Assembly (NCBI RefSeq): GCF_003431825.1
Contig: NZ_CP020083.1
Location: forward strand, 3,758,501 to 3,822,500
Reading direction: 5' to 3'
DNA from: Blastomonas fulva
GTDB lineage: Bacteria > Pseudomonadota > Alphaproteobacteria > Sphingomonadales > Sphingomonadaceae
DNA: 64,000 bases
Positions 43,314 through 50,660 of the stretch are shown one piece after another. Position 1 is the stretch's first letter. Each line of letters begins with the position of its first letter. The translations under genes were made by a program, and so were the position numbers. The notes beneath the pieces were generated by a model. It was not told the origin of the DNA, did not search any database, and worked only from the letters and a program-made list of their open reading frames with translations.

Positions 43314-44059
43314 GCGTGTTTTCCGGACGTTTCGCAGGCCGTTGCGCGGTCATTACTGGTGGTGCCTCGGGCCTGGGCTTTGCGGTGGCAGAGCGCATCG
43401 TCGCGGAAGGTGGCCAGGTTTCACTGTGGGACAGTAACGCCGATGCCTTGGCCGAAGCGGCGGCCGCGATCGGCGCGGCCAGTGTCAGCCAGGTGGATGT
43501 CGGTGATCTGGCCGCGGTCGAGGCGGCGGTCGAGGCCTCGGTCGCCGCGATGGCGCACATCGATATCCTGGTCTGCTCGGCTGGCATCACCGGCGCCACG
43601 GCGCCTGCGCACCAATATCCGGTGGATAGCTGGCGGCAGGTTGTCGATGTCAACCTTCACGGCGTCTTCCATTCCAACCGGTCGGTCATCCCGCTGATGC
43701 TGGCCAACGGCTATGGCCGGATCGTCAACATCTCGTCGGTCGCCGGCAAGGAGGGCAACCCCAATGCCAGCGCCTATTCGGCTACCAAGGCAGCGGTGAT
43801 CGGCTTTACCAAGAGCGTGGGCAAGGAACTCGCCGGCAAGGGCATCGTCGCCAACGCGCTTACCCCCGCCACCTTCGAAAGCCCGATCCTGGAGCAGCTG
43901 CCCCAGAGCCAGATCGACTATATGCTGTCGCGCATTCCGATGGGGCGGCTGGGCAGGGTCGAGGAATCGGCGGCGATGGTCTGCTTCATGGCATCGGAAG
44001 AATGCACCTTTACCACGGCGTCGACCTTCGACACCTCGGGAGGCCGCACAACCTTCTGA
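43310..44059 (+). CDS. L-2-keto-3-deoxyrhamnonate 4-dehydrogenase-like SDR (LRA5-like)
   Basis: A 249-residue SDR with AVITGGASGLGFAVAERIV, ILVCSAGITGAT, Ser in NISSVAGK, and YSATK. The sequence NANASAYSATKAAVIGFTKSVGKEL-type region (here NPNASAYSATK) and TFDTSGGRTTF end match the family near hexonate dehydrogenases. It would oxidise C4 of 2-keto-3-deoxy-L-rhamnonate to give the diketo acid cleaved by the hydrolase. It starts with GTG at 43310, overlapping the hydrolase stop (GTGA). Confidence 0.83.
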   Translation: MSVFSGRFAGRCAVITGGASGLGFAVAERIVAEGGQVSLWDSNADALAEAAAAIGAASVSQVDVGDLAAVEAAVEASVAAMAHIDILVCSAGITGATAPAHQYPVDSWRQVVDVNLHGVFHSNRSVIPLMLANGYGRIVNISSVAGKEGNPNASAYSATKAAVIGFTKSVGKELAGKGIVANALTPATFESPILEQLPQSQIDYMLSRIPMGRLGRVEESAAMVCFMASEECTFTTASTFDTSGGRTTF

Positions 44060-44114
44060 CACGCGCACACCGACCCCGCAGACGGGGCGGCCATTGAGGA
44101 CGAGAGGAGCGAGA

Positions 44115-45017
44115 TTGGACCGCCCGCCATTTGTCGATGCCCATGTGCATTTCTGGCAGCTCTTACGCTTGCGCTATCCCTGGCTGACCCCGCCGTTCGA
44201 TGACAGGGGGCCCAACGGCTCGGTTGCGGCCATCGCCCAGGACTACACGCTTGCCGACTATCTGGTGGAAGCAGGTGGCTGGGATGTGCGCGGCGTGGTC
44301 CATGTCGATGCCGGAGCCGATCCACGCGACGCGCTGGCCGAAACCGAATGGCTGCAGGCCACCGCCGACACGCACGGCATGCCCAATGCGATCATCGCCT
44401 ATGCCGATCTGGCCCAGAGCGATGTCGACGATCTGCTCGCAGCCCATGTTGCGCACGCCAACGTCCGCGGCATCCGCCATATCGTCAACTGGCACCGCGA
44501 TGCAGATCGCACCTATACCGCGCGCGACGTGACCAGCGATGCTGCCTGGCAAAACGGCTTTGCCCGGCTTGCCGCGCACGGCCTGTCGTTCGATCTGCAA
44601 TGCTATCCCGGCCAGATGCCGGGGCTCGCTCGTTTGCTGCAGCAGCATCCGGATATCCCGGTGTGCATCAATCACGCTGGCATGGGGGTCGATGGCGAGG
44701 CGGACTGGCGCGACGGCATGCAACCGCTCGCCGCCCTGCCCCAGGTTGCGGTCAAGCTGTCTGGCTTCGGCTTTGTTTTCCGGCCGCTCGATCCGTCCAA
44801 GGTCCGCGACCGATTGCGCCGGACGATCGACCTGTTCGGGCCAGAGCGCTGCATGATTGCCAGCGACTTTCCCACCGATCGGCTGTTCGGCGGGTTCGAT
44901 GCCATTCTCGACAGCTATCTGGAGGCGGTACAGGATCTGCCTGACGCGCAGATCCGCGCACTGTTTGCCGGCAATGCCAACCGTTTCTATCGCCTGGGAC
45001 TGGATCTGACATCATGA
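44115..45017 (+). CDS. Amidohydrolase-family L-rhamnono-lactonase (LRA2-like)
   Basis: A 300-residue TIM-barrel amidohydrolase. It starts with FVDAHVHFWQL, the H-x-H metal pair; GIRHIVNWHRDADRTY, VCINHAGMGVDGEAD and SDFPTDRLFGG carry the later His and Asp ligands. It should hydrolyse L-rhamnono-1,4-lactone to L-rhamnonate, placing it between the dehydrogenase and rhmD. TTG 44115 follows GAGGAGCGAGA; TTG 44094 is further upstream without that site. The stop overlaps rhaT by 4 bases. Confidence 0.85.
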   Translation: MDRPPFVDAHVHFWQLLRLRYPWLTPPFDDRGPNGSVAAIAQDYTLADYLVEAGGWDVRGVVHVDAGADPRDALAETEWLQATADTHGMPNAIIAYADLAQSDVDDLLAAHVAHANVRGIRHIVNWHRDADRTYTARDVTSDAAWQNGFARLAAHGLSFDLQCYPGQMPGLARLLQQHPDIPVCINHAGMGVDGEADWRDGMQPLAALPQVAVKLSGFGFVFRPLDPSKVRDRLRRTIDLFGPERCMIASDFPTDRLFGGFDAILDSYLEAVQDLPDAQIRALFAGNANRFYRLGLDLTS

Positions 45018-46126
45018 CCCCCAATCCGCTGATCGGCGTGCTTTATCACTGGCTGGGCGGCTTTGCCTCGGCGAGCTTCTATGTGCCCTATCGCGCGGTG
45101 CGCGGCTGGTCGTGGGAAATCTACTGGCTGACCGGAGGGCTGTTTTCCTGGGCGATCGCGCCCTGGCTGTTCGCATCGCTGCAGACCAACGATCTGCTGA
45201 TGGTCTTCGGGGAGGCGCCCCCTGCCGCGATCATCTGGCCGGTGGTGTTCGGCATGTTGTGGGGCTTTGGCGGGCTGACCTATGGGCTGACCATGCGCTA
45301 TCTGGGCCTGTCGCTGGGAATGGCGGTGGTGCTGGGGCTGTGCACGGTGTTCGGGACATTGATTCCGCCGCTGTTCCAGGGAGACTTTCAGTCCAAGCTG
45401 CTCGACAGCCTGAGCGGCAACATCATTCTGGCCGGGCTCGCCATCACGCTAGGCGGGATCATCGTCGTCGCCATCGCCGGCGCGCGCAAGGACGCCAGCC
45501 TGACCGATGCGCAAAAGGCTGATGCGGTGGCGGAGTTCAACTTCCGCAAGGGAATCGGCGTGGCGATCTTCAGCGGCGTCATGTCCTCGTGCTTCGCCTT
45601 CGGGCTGGCGGCAGGCGAACCGGTCAAGGCGGTTTCGGCCGCGCATGGCACCGGCCCGTTGTGGACCGGCCTGCCCGTGCTGTGCCTGATCATGGCGGGG
45701 GGCCTGGTCACCAACGGCCTGTGGTGCGCCTTTCTGATCCTGCGCAATCGCAGCGCCGGGCAATGGGTGGGACGCTCTGCAGATGCCGCGACGGACGCGC
45801 CTGCACCAGCCGCAGCAAATCCTTCCGCTGCAGTGCAACCCGCCATTCCGCTGCTCGCGAATTTCGGGCTGTGCGCGCTGGCAGGGACGACGTGGTATTT
45901 CCAGTTCTTCTTCTACACGATGGGGGAAAGCCAGATGGGCCGGCTGGGCTTCTCGTCCTGGACGTTGCATATGGCCTCGATCATCATCTTCGGGACCGTG
46001 TGGGGCTTTGCCCTGCGCGAATGGCGCGACGCGCCGGGCCGCATCAAGGCGATGGTCTGGTCGGGTGTCGCGCTGCTGGTGATGGCGACGATCGTCATCG
46101 GCTATGGCAACATGCTGGGGGCGTGA
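45014..46126 (+). CDS. rhaT: L-rhamnose/H+ symporter RhaT
   Basis: A 370-residue membrane protein with about ten hydrophobic segments. It matches RhaT in layout: YHWLGGFASASFYVPYRAVRG, SWEIYWLTGGLFSWAIAPW, FGGLTYGLTMRYLGLSLGMAVVLG and GTVWGFALREW. It drives rhamnose uptake with protons across the inner membrane. About 25 residues longer than E. coli RhaT, mainly in the central loop (residues 250-285, Ala/Pro-rich). Its ATG lies inside the lactonase stop (ATGA), so it belongs to that operon, with the GH43 gene almost contiguous behind. Confidence 0.92.
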   Translation: MTPNPLIGVLYHWLGGFASASFYVPYRAVRGWSWEIYWLTGGLFSWAIAPWLFASLQTNDLLMVFGEAPPAAIIWPVVFGMLWGFGGLTYGLTMRYLGLSLGMAVVLGLCTVFGTLIPPLFQGDFQSKLLDSLSGNIILAGLAITLGGIIVVAIAGARKDASLTDAQKADAVAEFNFRKGIGVAIFSGVMSSCFAFGLAAGEPVKAVSAAHGTGPLWTGLPVLCLIMAGGLVTNGLWCAFLILRNRSAGQWVGRSADAATDAPAPAAANPSAAVQPAIPLLANFGLCALAGTTWYFQFFFYTMGESQMGRLGFSSWTLHMASIIIFGTVWGFALREWRDAPGRIKAMVWSGVALLVMATIVIGYGNMLGA

Positions 46127-46131
46127 GGAAC

Positions 46132-47721
46132 ATGCGGTCCAGCCTCGTATACTCGCTGACGCTGGCGCTGGCTCTGGGCGGGGCGACATCGGCCACAGCC
46201 ACGCCCCCGGCCAACCGGCAGTATGCGAACCCGATCATCTGGGCCGACTATTCGGACCCCGATGTGATCCGCGTAGGCGACCGCTATTACATGGTCTCGT
46301 CGAGCTTCCACCTGTCGCCGGGCATCCCGGTGCTCGAATCGGCCGATCTGGTGACATGGCGGATCATCGGCCATGTCCTGCCCCGGCTACCGTTCGATCC
46401 CGCCTATGACATGCCCGGGCCTCACACGCTGACCGATGCGATTTCCAAGCCGATCGGCGGCACCCGCTATGCCAGCGGAACCTGGGCTCCGTCGATCCGC
46501 CACCATGCCGGAAAATTCTTCGTCTATGTCGCCACCCCGGACGAGGGCATCTTCATGATGACCGCGACTGATCCGCGCGGTCCGTGGAGCGCCCCAATCC
46601 AGGTCATCGCAGGACCCGGTCTGGAAGACCCCTGCCCTTTCTGGGACGATGACGGCAGCGCATGGCTGATCCACGGACGTGTCGGGGCAGGCCCGTTGAT
46701 CCTCCACCGCATGTCCGCGGACGGCACGCGCGTGCTCGACCAAGGCATCGTGGTGGCCGAGGACAGGCAGCGGCTGCCCGTGCTGGAGGGCCCCAAGCTC
46801 TACAAGCGCGACGGATATTACTATATCTTCGCGCCGATTGGCGGGGTGAGCACCGGCCCGCAGGCCGTCGGCCGATCCCGCCGCATCACCGGTCCATATG
46901 AGTGGCGCGATGTGCTGCTGCCCACCGCCGAGGTCAAAGGCCCGCACCAGGGCGGCTACGTGGAAACACCCTCGGGCCAGGGCTGGTTCGTCCATTTCAA
47001 CTCGACCGGCGCGTTCGGGCGCATCACCTGGCTGGAGCCGGTGCGCTGGGAAGACGGCTGGCCGATGATGGGCGATGCGTCCAATCGCCCCGTAGCGAGC
47101 GCCGCCGCGCCAGATGTGCCCGCATCATCGCCGCGCTTTGCGCTGCAGGCATCCGACGAGTTCAGCGGCCGCAGGCTGGGGCTGCAATGGCAGTGGAACC
47201 ATAATCCGGACGACCGCCGGTGGTCGCTGGCAGACCGGCCGGGCTGGCTGCGGCTGTCGGCGGGCCACGCGCGCTATCTCACTCACGCGCGCAACACGCT
47301 GACCCAGATGCTCACCGGCCCGCAGATGGTCGCCACCACGCGGATCGACCTGCGACGGATGGCCGATGGACAACGCGCCGGGCTGACCATGTTCGGCGTC
47401 CGCCCGACCTGGATCGGCGCGGTGCGCGAAGGCGGCGTCACCAGGCTCGCCTTTGCCAGCGAAGGCGTTGAAACGCTGGGCGAGCCGCTCCCCGCCACCG
47501 CGCTGTTCCGCGTCGAGGTCGGTCCCGACCAGCGGGCGCATTACAGCTGGAGCGCGGACGGACGGCTCTTCTTTCCCTTTGGCAAGGCGCTGCAACTGGC
47601 GCCTTTCTCATGGTGGCGCGGGTCGCGGCCCGGGCTGTTTACCTTCACCCATGCCCCAAGCCCGGCCGGATCGATCGATGTGGACTGGGTACGCATTTCA
47701 TCCCGCAAGGAGAAGAAGTGA
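46132..47721 (+). CDS. GH43 beta-xylosidase/arabinofuranosidase, exported
   Basis: A 529-residue glycoside hydrolase. The signal peptide is at residues 1-24 (LALALGGATSATATPP). The five-bladed propeller starts at IIWADYSDPDVIRVGD, with catalytic base Asp42, followed by SGTWAPSIRH, EDPCPFWDD and VLEGPKLYKRDGYYYIFAP (acid Glu in EGPK). The C-terminal part (about 345-529, DEFSGRRLGLQWQWNHNPDD) is the concanavalin-like GH43_C2 domain found in beta-xylosidases. ATG 46132 comes 5 bases after rhaT; an in-frame GTG at 46123 overlaps it. Confidence 0.9.
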   Translation: MRSSLVYSLTLALALGGATSATATPPANRQYANPIIWADYSDPDVIRVGDRYYMVSSSFHLSPGIPVLESADLVTWRIIGHVLPRLPFDPAYDMPGPHTLTDAISKPIGGTRYASGTWAPSIRHHAGKFFVYVATPDEGIFMMTATDPRGPWSAPIQVIAGPGLEDPCPFWDDDGSAWLIHGRVGAGPLILHRMSADGTRVLDQGIVVAEDRQRLPVLEGPKLYKRDGYYYIFAPIGGVSTGPQAVGRSRRITGPYEWRDVLLPTAEVKGPHQGGYVETPSGQGWFVHFNSTGAFGRITWLEPVRWEDGWPMMGDASNRPVASAAAPDVPASSPRFALQASDEFSGRRLGLQWQWNHNPDDRRWSLADRPGWLRLSAGHARYLTHARNTLTQMLTGPQMVATTRIDLRRMADGQRAGLTMFGVRPTWIGAVREGGVTRLAFASEGVETLGEPLPATALFRVEVGPDQRAHYSWSADGRLFFPFGKALQLAPFSWWRGSRPGLFTFTHAPSPAGSIDVDWVRISSRKEKK

Positions 47722-48875
47722 TGGTCGATTGCACACGCCGTACGCTGCTGGCCGGAGTGGGGGCAGCGGCGCTGCTGCCGCGCACCGCCTGGGCCGAACC
47801 TGCCATCGGGCCGTCGCTCGACGTGCTGGCAGGGCTTTCGGGTCGGCGTTTCGGCTCTGCGATCGGCGGCGGCCATGGCGGGCCGCTCACCCGCTCTTTC
47901 GACGATCCGGCCTATCGCGCGATCATGGCAGCGGAATGCGGCGTCATGACCCCCGAAAACGAACTCAAGTGGAGCGTGTTGCGCCGTGGTGGCGCAGGAT
48001 CGTTCGATTTTGCTCCCGCCGACCGGTTACTGGCCTTTGCGGAAGCCAACGGCATGGCGTTTCGCGGGCACACCCTGTTGTGGCACCACCCGCAATACAC
48101 CCCCGAATGGGTCGCCAAGCATGATTACGGATCGAAGCCCGCCAGCGAGGCCGCACGGCTGATCGAGGAGCATGTGACCACGGTCTGCAGCCATTATGGC
48201 CGCCGCATCCTGAGCTATGACGTGGTCAACGAGGCGATCGACCCGGAAACCGGGGATTACCGCACAACCCCGCTGACGCAGCATCTCAGCCCGCAAGAGG
48301 CCGTAGACCTGGCCTTCCGCGCCGCACGCGCGGCCGCGCCCGAGGCCGAGTTGGTGTATAATGATTTCATGTCCTGGGAGCCTGGCAGCCCGCGCCATGT
48401 GCCCGCCGTACTCGAACTGCTCGAAGGGTTTCGCAAGCGCGGCGTGCCGGTGGACGCGATGGGAATCCAGGGCCATATCGGTGACCCCGGTGGTGCCAAG
48501 AGCGCCCCCTTCGCTGCGCGCGACGAACGGGCGTGGCGGCGTTTTCTCGATGCCGTCACCGCGATGGGTTACAAGCTGCACATCACCGAGCTGGATGTCA
48601 GCGACAAGAAGCTGCCCGCCCCGACGGCCGAGCGCGACGCGCAGGTGGCCGACTATGCCCGAGCGTATCTGGACTGCATGCTGAGCTATCCGCAGTTGGG
48701 CGACATCGTGCTGTGGGGCATTACCGATCAGTATAACTGGCTCAATGGGCTGACCCCGCGCAGCGACGGCCTGCCCAAGCGACCAACCCCCTATGATGAC
48801 CAGTTTCGCGCAAAACCGCTCCGCGCCGCCATTGCCGATGCTCTCATAACAGCCGCGCGACGCTCAAACATTTAG
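47721..48875 (+). CDS. GH10 endo-1,4-beta-xylanase, Tat-like signal
   Basis: A 384-residue GH10 enzyme. The N-terminus CTRRTLLAGVGAAALLPRTA has a twin-arginine-like motif. The catalytic acid/base Glu171 is in DVVNEAID and the nucleophile Glu290 in HITELDV. VMTPENELKWS and RGHTLLWHHPQ are the characteristic earlier motifs. It cleaves xylan internally. A one-base overlap with the GH43 stop (TGATG) shows translational coupling, so xylan depolymerisation is expressed with rhamnose uptake and catabolism. Confidence 0.93.
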   Translation: MVDCTRRTLLAGVGAAALLPRTAWAEPAIGPSLDVLAGLSGRRFGSAIGGGHGGPLTRSFDDPAYRAIMAAECGVMTPENELKWSVLRRGGAGSFDFAPADRLLAFAEANGMAFRGHTLLWHHPQYTPEWVAKHDYGSKPASEAARLIEEHVTTVCSHYGRRILSYDVVNEAIDPETGDYRTTPLTQHLSPQEAVDLAFRAARAAAPEAELVYNDFMSWEPGSPRHVPAVLELLEGFRKRGVPVDAMGIQGHIGDPGGAKSAPFAARDERAWRRFLDAVTAMGYKLHITELDVSDKKLPAPTAERDAQVADYARAYLDCMLSYPQLGDIVLWGITDQYNWLNGLTPRSDGLPKRPTPYDDQFRAKPLRAAIADALITAARRSNI

Positions 48876-49360
48876 CATCATTTTTGCGGCCTGGACTTCA
48901 AACCTCGCGCGCCGCCACGCATTGCTGCCGGATCATGCATGCCATAGTACCCCGTGCCGACATACGCGGCTGGCAAACGCCCTGGTACGCACCGCCGTTT
49001 CGCGCTTGCCCGCCGTGTTGATCTTCTTGAGCACAGCTAAAAGTTCTGCGGGATCGACCGCGTCGATAGGACAAGGACCGATGGTTAGATCCGTTTGGCC
49101 GAATCTCAAGATAGAGGCCATTGTCGGCGAATATGGGACAATCCGGCCGGTCATGGCGGGTAACTCCAATGAGGCCCCACGCGAATATGCGACGCGGTTT
49201 CTTGCGCTTGCCATTCAAAGTGCTCTGGAACCGACACTGATATCGGGGCTCGATCTCAATTTGCCGAGACGCAACAATAATTCTCACGGGCTATTAACCA
49301 CGCCGATAAATCTCCGTTTCAGCAACTACCGGTATCCCGGGGGCGTCGGAGGTGTTTGCC
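48876..49360. other. Intergenic region at the right end of the polysaccharide locus
   Basis: Apart from the integrase remnant (48897-49067) this stretch shows no convincing gene. Reading frames of 90-149 codons on both strands have composition unlike the neighbours and no family resemblance. Confidence 0.5.
48897..49067 (-). pseudogene. Frameshifted fragment of a P4-type tyrosine integrase
   Basis: Reading leftward from 49067, one frame gives AVDPAELLAVLKKINTAGKR, then ETAVRTRAFASRVCRHGV. This resembles the core-binding domain of P4-like integrases, where a motif like PAxLLAxLRxIEARGxxETAxRxRQxxSxxFRYG precedes the active site. After about 48950 the match shifts to a different frame, which reads HDPAAMRGGARG, like the next motif, DPAxxLRG. 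The rest of the enzyme, including the catalytic R-H-R-Y, is absent. The upstream N-terminus is also not seen. It is a decayed trace of an integration event. Confidence 0.55.
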
Positions 49361-49750
49361 ATGCGTGCTAAGTTAGCTGGAACCGTGATTGCTGCGTTCG
49401 CAGCGGCATTATTGCCGCTGAACGCCGCCAATGCGTCCTCGTTGGGCATTCAGCTGCGGGTGACGGTTCCAGTAATATGCCACATCACAGATGCCTACGC
49501 GCCCAACCCGTCGAGCGGGGAAATCCTGCTGGAGACGAATTGCAACGCCGAACATTATGCGATTTCGCTGGGCGGAGATCTTTCCGACATCGGCGTGGGA
49601 GGCGTGTCAGCCAGCCAAGGCCGCGCAGCTTCTTTCGGCAGCCAGTTGAGCATGCAGTCGGATCGGCCCGGGCGAACCGTCATTCGTGTGCAGATGAACG
49701 GCGACCTCAGCCAGGTTCGCTCCGCCTATTTCAACATCCAGGCACTCTGA
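49361..49750 (+). CDS. Small exported protein beside the pilus operon
   Basis: A 129-residue protein with a signal peptide (GTVIAAFAAALLPLNAANAS, then S). The mature part has two cysteines (VICHITD and TNCNAE), which could form a disulfide as in spore-coat-U-type pilins, and ends with YFNIQAL. No family was recognised, but a pilin-like beta-sandwich fits. ATG 49361 has GGAGG ahead (49346-49350); a GTG at 49352 is in frame but too near. It is convergent with the pilus operon, stopping 10 bases from its last gene. Confidence 0.7.
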   Translation: MRAKLAGTVIAAFAAALLPLNAANASSLGIQLRVTVPVICHITDAYAPNPSSGEILLETNCNAEHYAISLGGDLSDIGVGGVSASQGRAASFGSQLSMQSDRPGRTVIRVQMNGDLSQVRSAYFNIQAL

Positions 49751-49760
49751 TCCACGATGC

Positions 49761-50660
49761 CTAAAAGGCCGTATAATTGAGCGTCAGGACGTCTCGGTAG
49801 GTGCCGGCATATTTGCGCGTTTGCGGCTCGACCCGCAACTGCATCTGCTCCCTGCGCGTGCCGAGCCCGGTGAACGCCCTGTTGATCTGGGCAAGCGATG
49901 CCAAATTGACCGGCGTGCCATCGTACACCAGGCTATAGGGGATGTTGCCGAACGCGCTGCCGCCTTCATGCACCAGCGAACCCAGGTTCTGTGACTGGAT
50001 CGTGATAGCGACCGCCGCGTTGCTTTGATAGAACACTGTGGTCTGCAGCGTCGAGCCGTCGGTGACGTCGCCGAAACTCAGGTCCTTCTGCAGGGACCCG
50101 TTCTCGATCACGAACTTGATCGCGGGACGTACAATGATCGTGAACAGCACCGGGGTCGGCAGGCCGTCCCCCACCTGAACAAGCACCGTCCCCTGATACT
50201 CGCCGGCTGCCAGGAACTGCCCGGCGCTGATCTCGAACAAGTCGACATCGACAGGGGTGCCGCGCACAAGCTGGCTGCGAGCATTGCCGCTCAACTCGAA
50301 CCGCGTCGCGTTGGCCTGCGAGACTAGACCAGAATTGACCTGGGTAAACCCGATGGCGTTGCCACCGTTGCCAAATGTGAACGTGCTCGCCGACTGCGGA
50401 AAGATGCTAACCGGTAGGCTGGCGCAACCCTGCGGTGTGTCGGAGGCGGCTGGCTGCAGGTTGATCCGGACGATGGCGCTGGTGTTTTCGTTGGGGTCAT
50501 AGGTCTGCCCGCTCGATTGTCGTGCGGTCAGGACATAGGGGCCTGAACATTGACCTGCCCCGTTACCCTGCCCTTGAGCTTGCCCGGACTGGGACTGCAC
50601 AGCTTGGACCGGAGTAAGAACACCGACGATCATTGCAATGAACAGAGCAAGCTTCTTCAA
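49761..50660 (-). CDS. Fimbrial tip/adhesin-type exported protein of the chaperone-usher operon
   Basis: A 299-residue protein with a signal peptide (MKKLALFIAMIVGVLTPVQA). It carries two beta-rich halves; the second contains NVSIQS-like repeats (AVAITIQSQNLGSLVHEG) and ends RDVLTLNYTAF, resembling the donor-strand end of chaperone-usher subunits. I assign it as the two-domain tip subunit because it is last in the operon after the usher. Its ATG overlaps the usher stop by 4 bases. Adhesion specificity is unknown. Confidence 0.68.
   Translation of the reverse strand: MKKLALFIAMIVGVLTPVQAVQSQSGQAQGQGNGAGQCSGPYVLTARQSSGQTYDPNENTSAIVRINLQPAASDTPQGCASLPVSIFPQSASTFTFGNGGNAIGFTQVNSGLVSQANATRFELSGNARSQLVRGTPVDVDLFEISAGQFLAAGEYQGTVLVQVGDGLPTPVLFTIIVRPAIKFVIENGSLQKDLSFGDVTDGSTLQTTVFYQSNAAVAITIQSQNLGSLVHEGGSAFGNIPYSLVYDGTPVNLASLAQINRAFTGLGTRREQMQLRVEPQTRKYAGTYRDVLTLNYTAF

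Noticed and set aside
48922..49371. A 149-codon rightward frame after the GH10 gene
   Set aside because: It overlaps the integrase relic and the small exported gene start; no domain, codon use unlike its neighbours.
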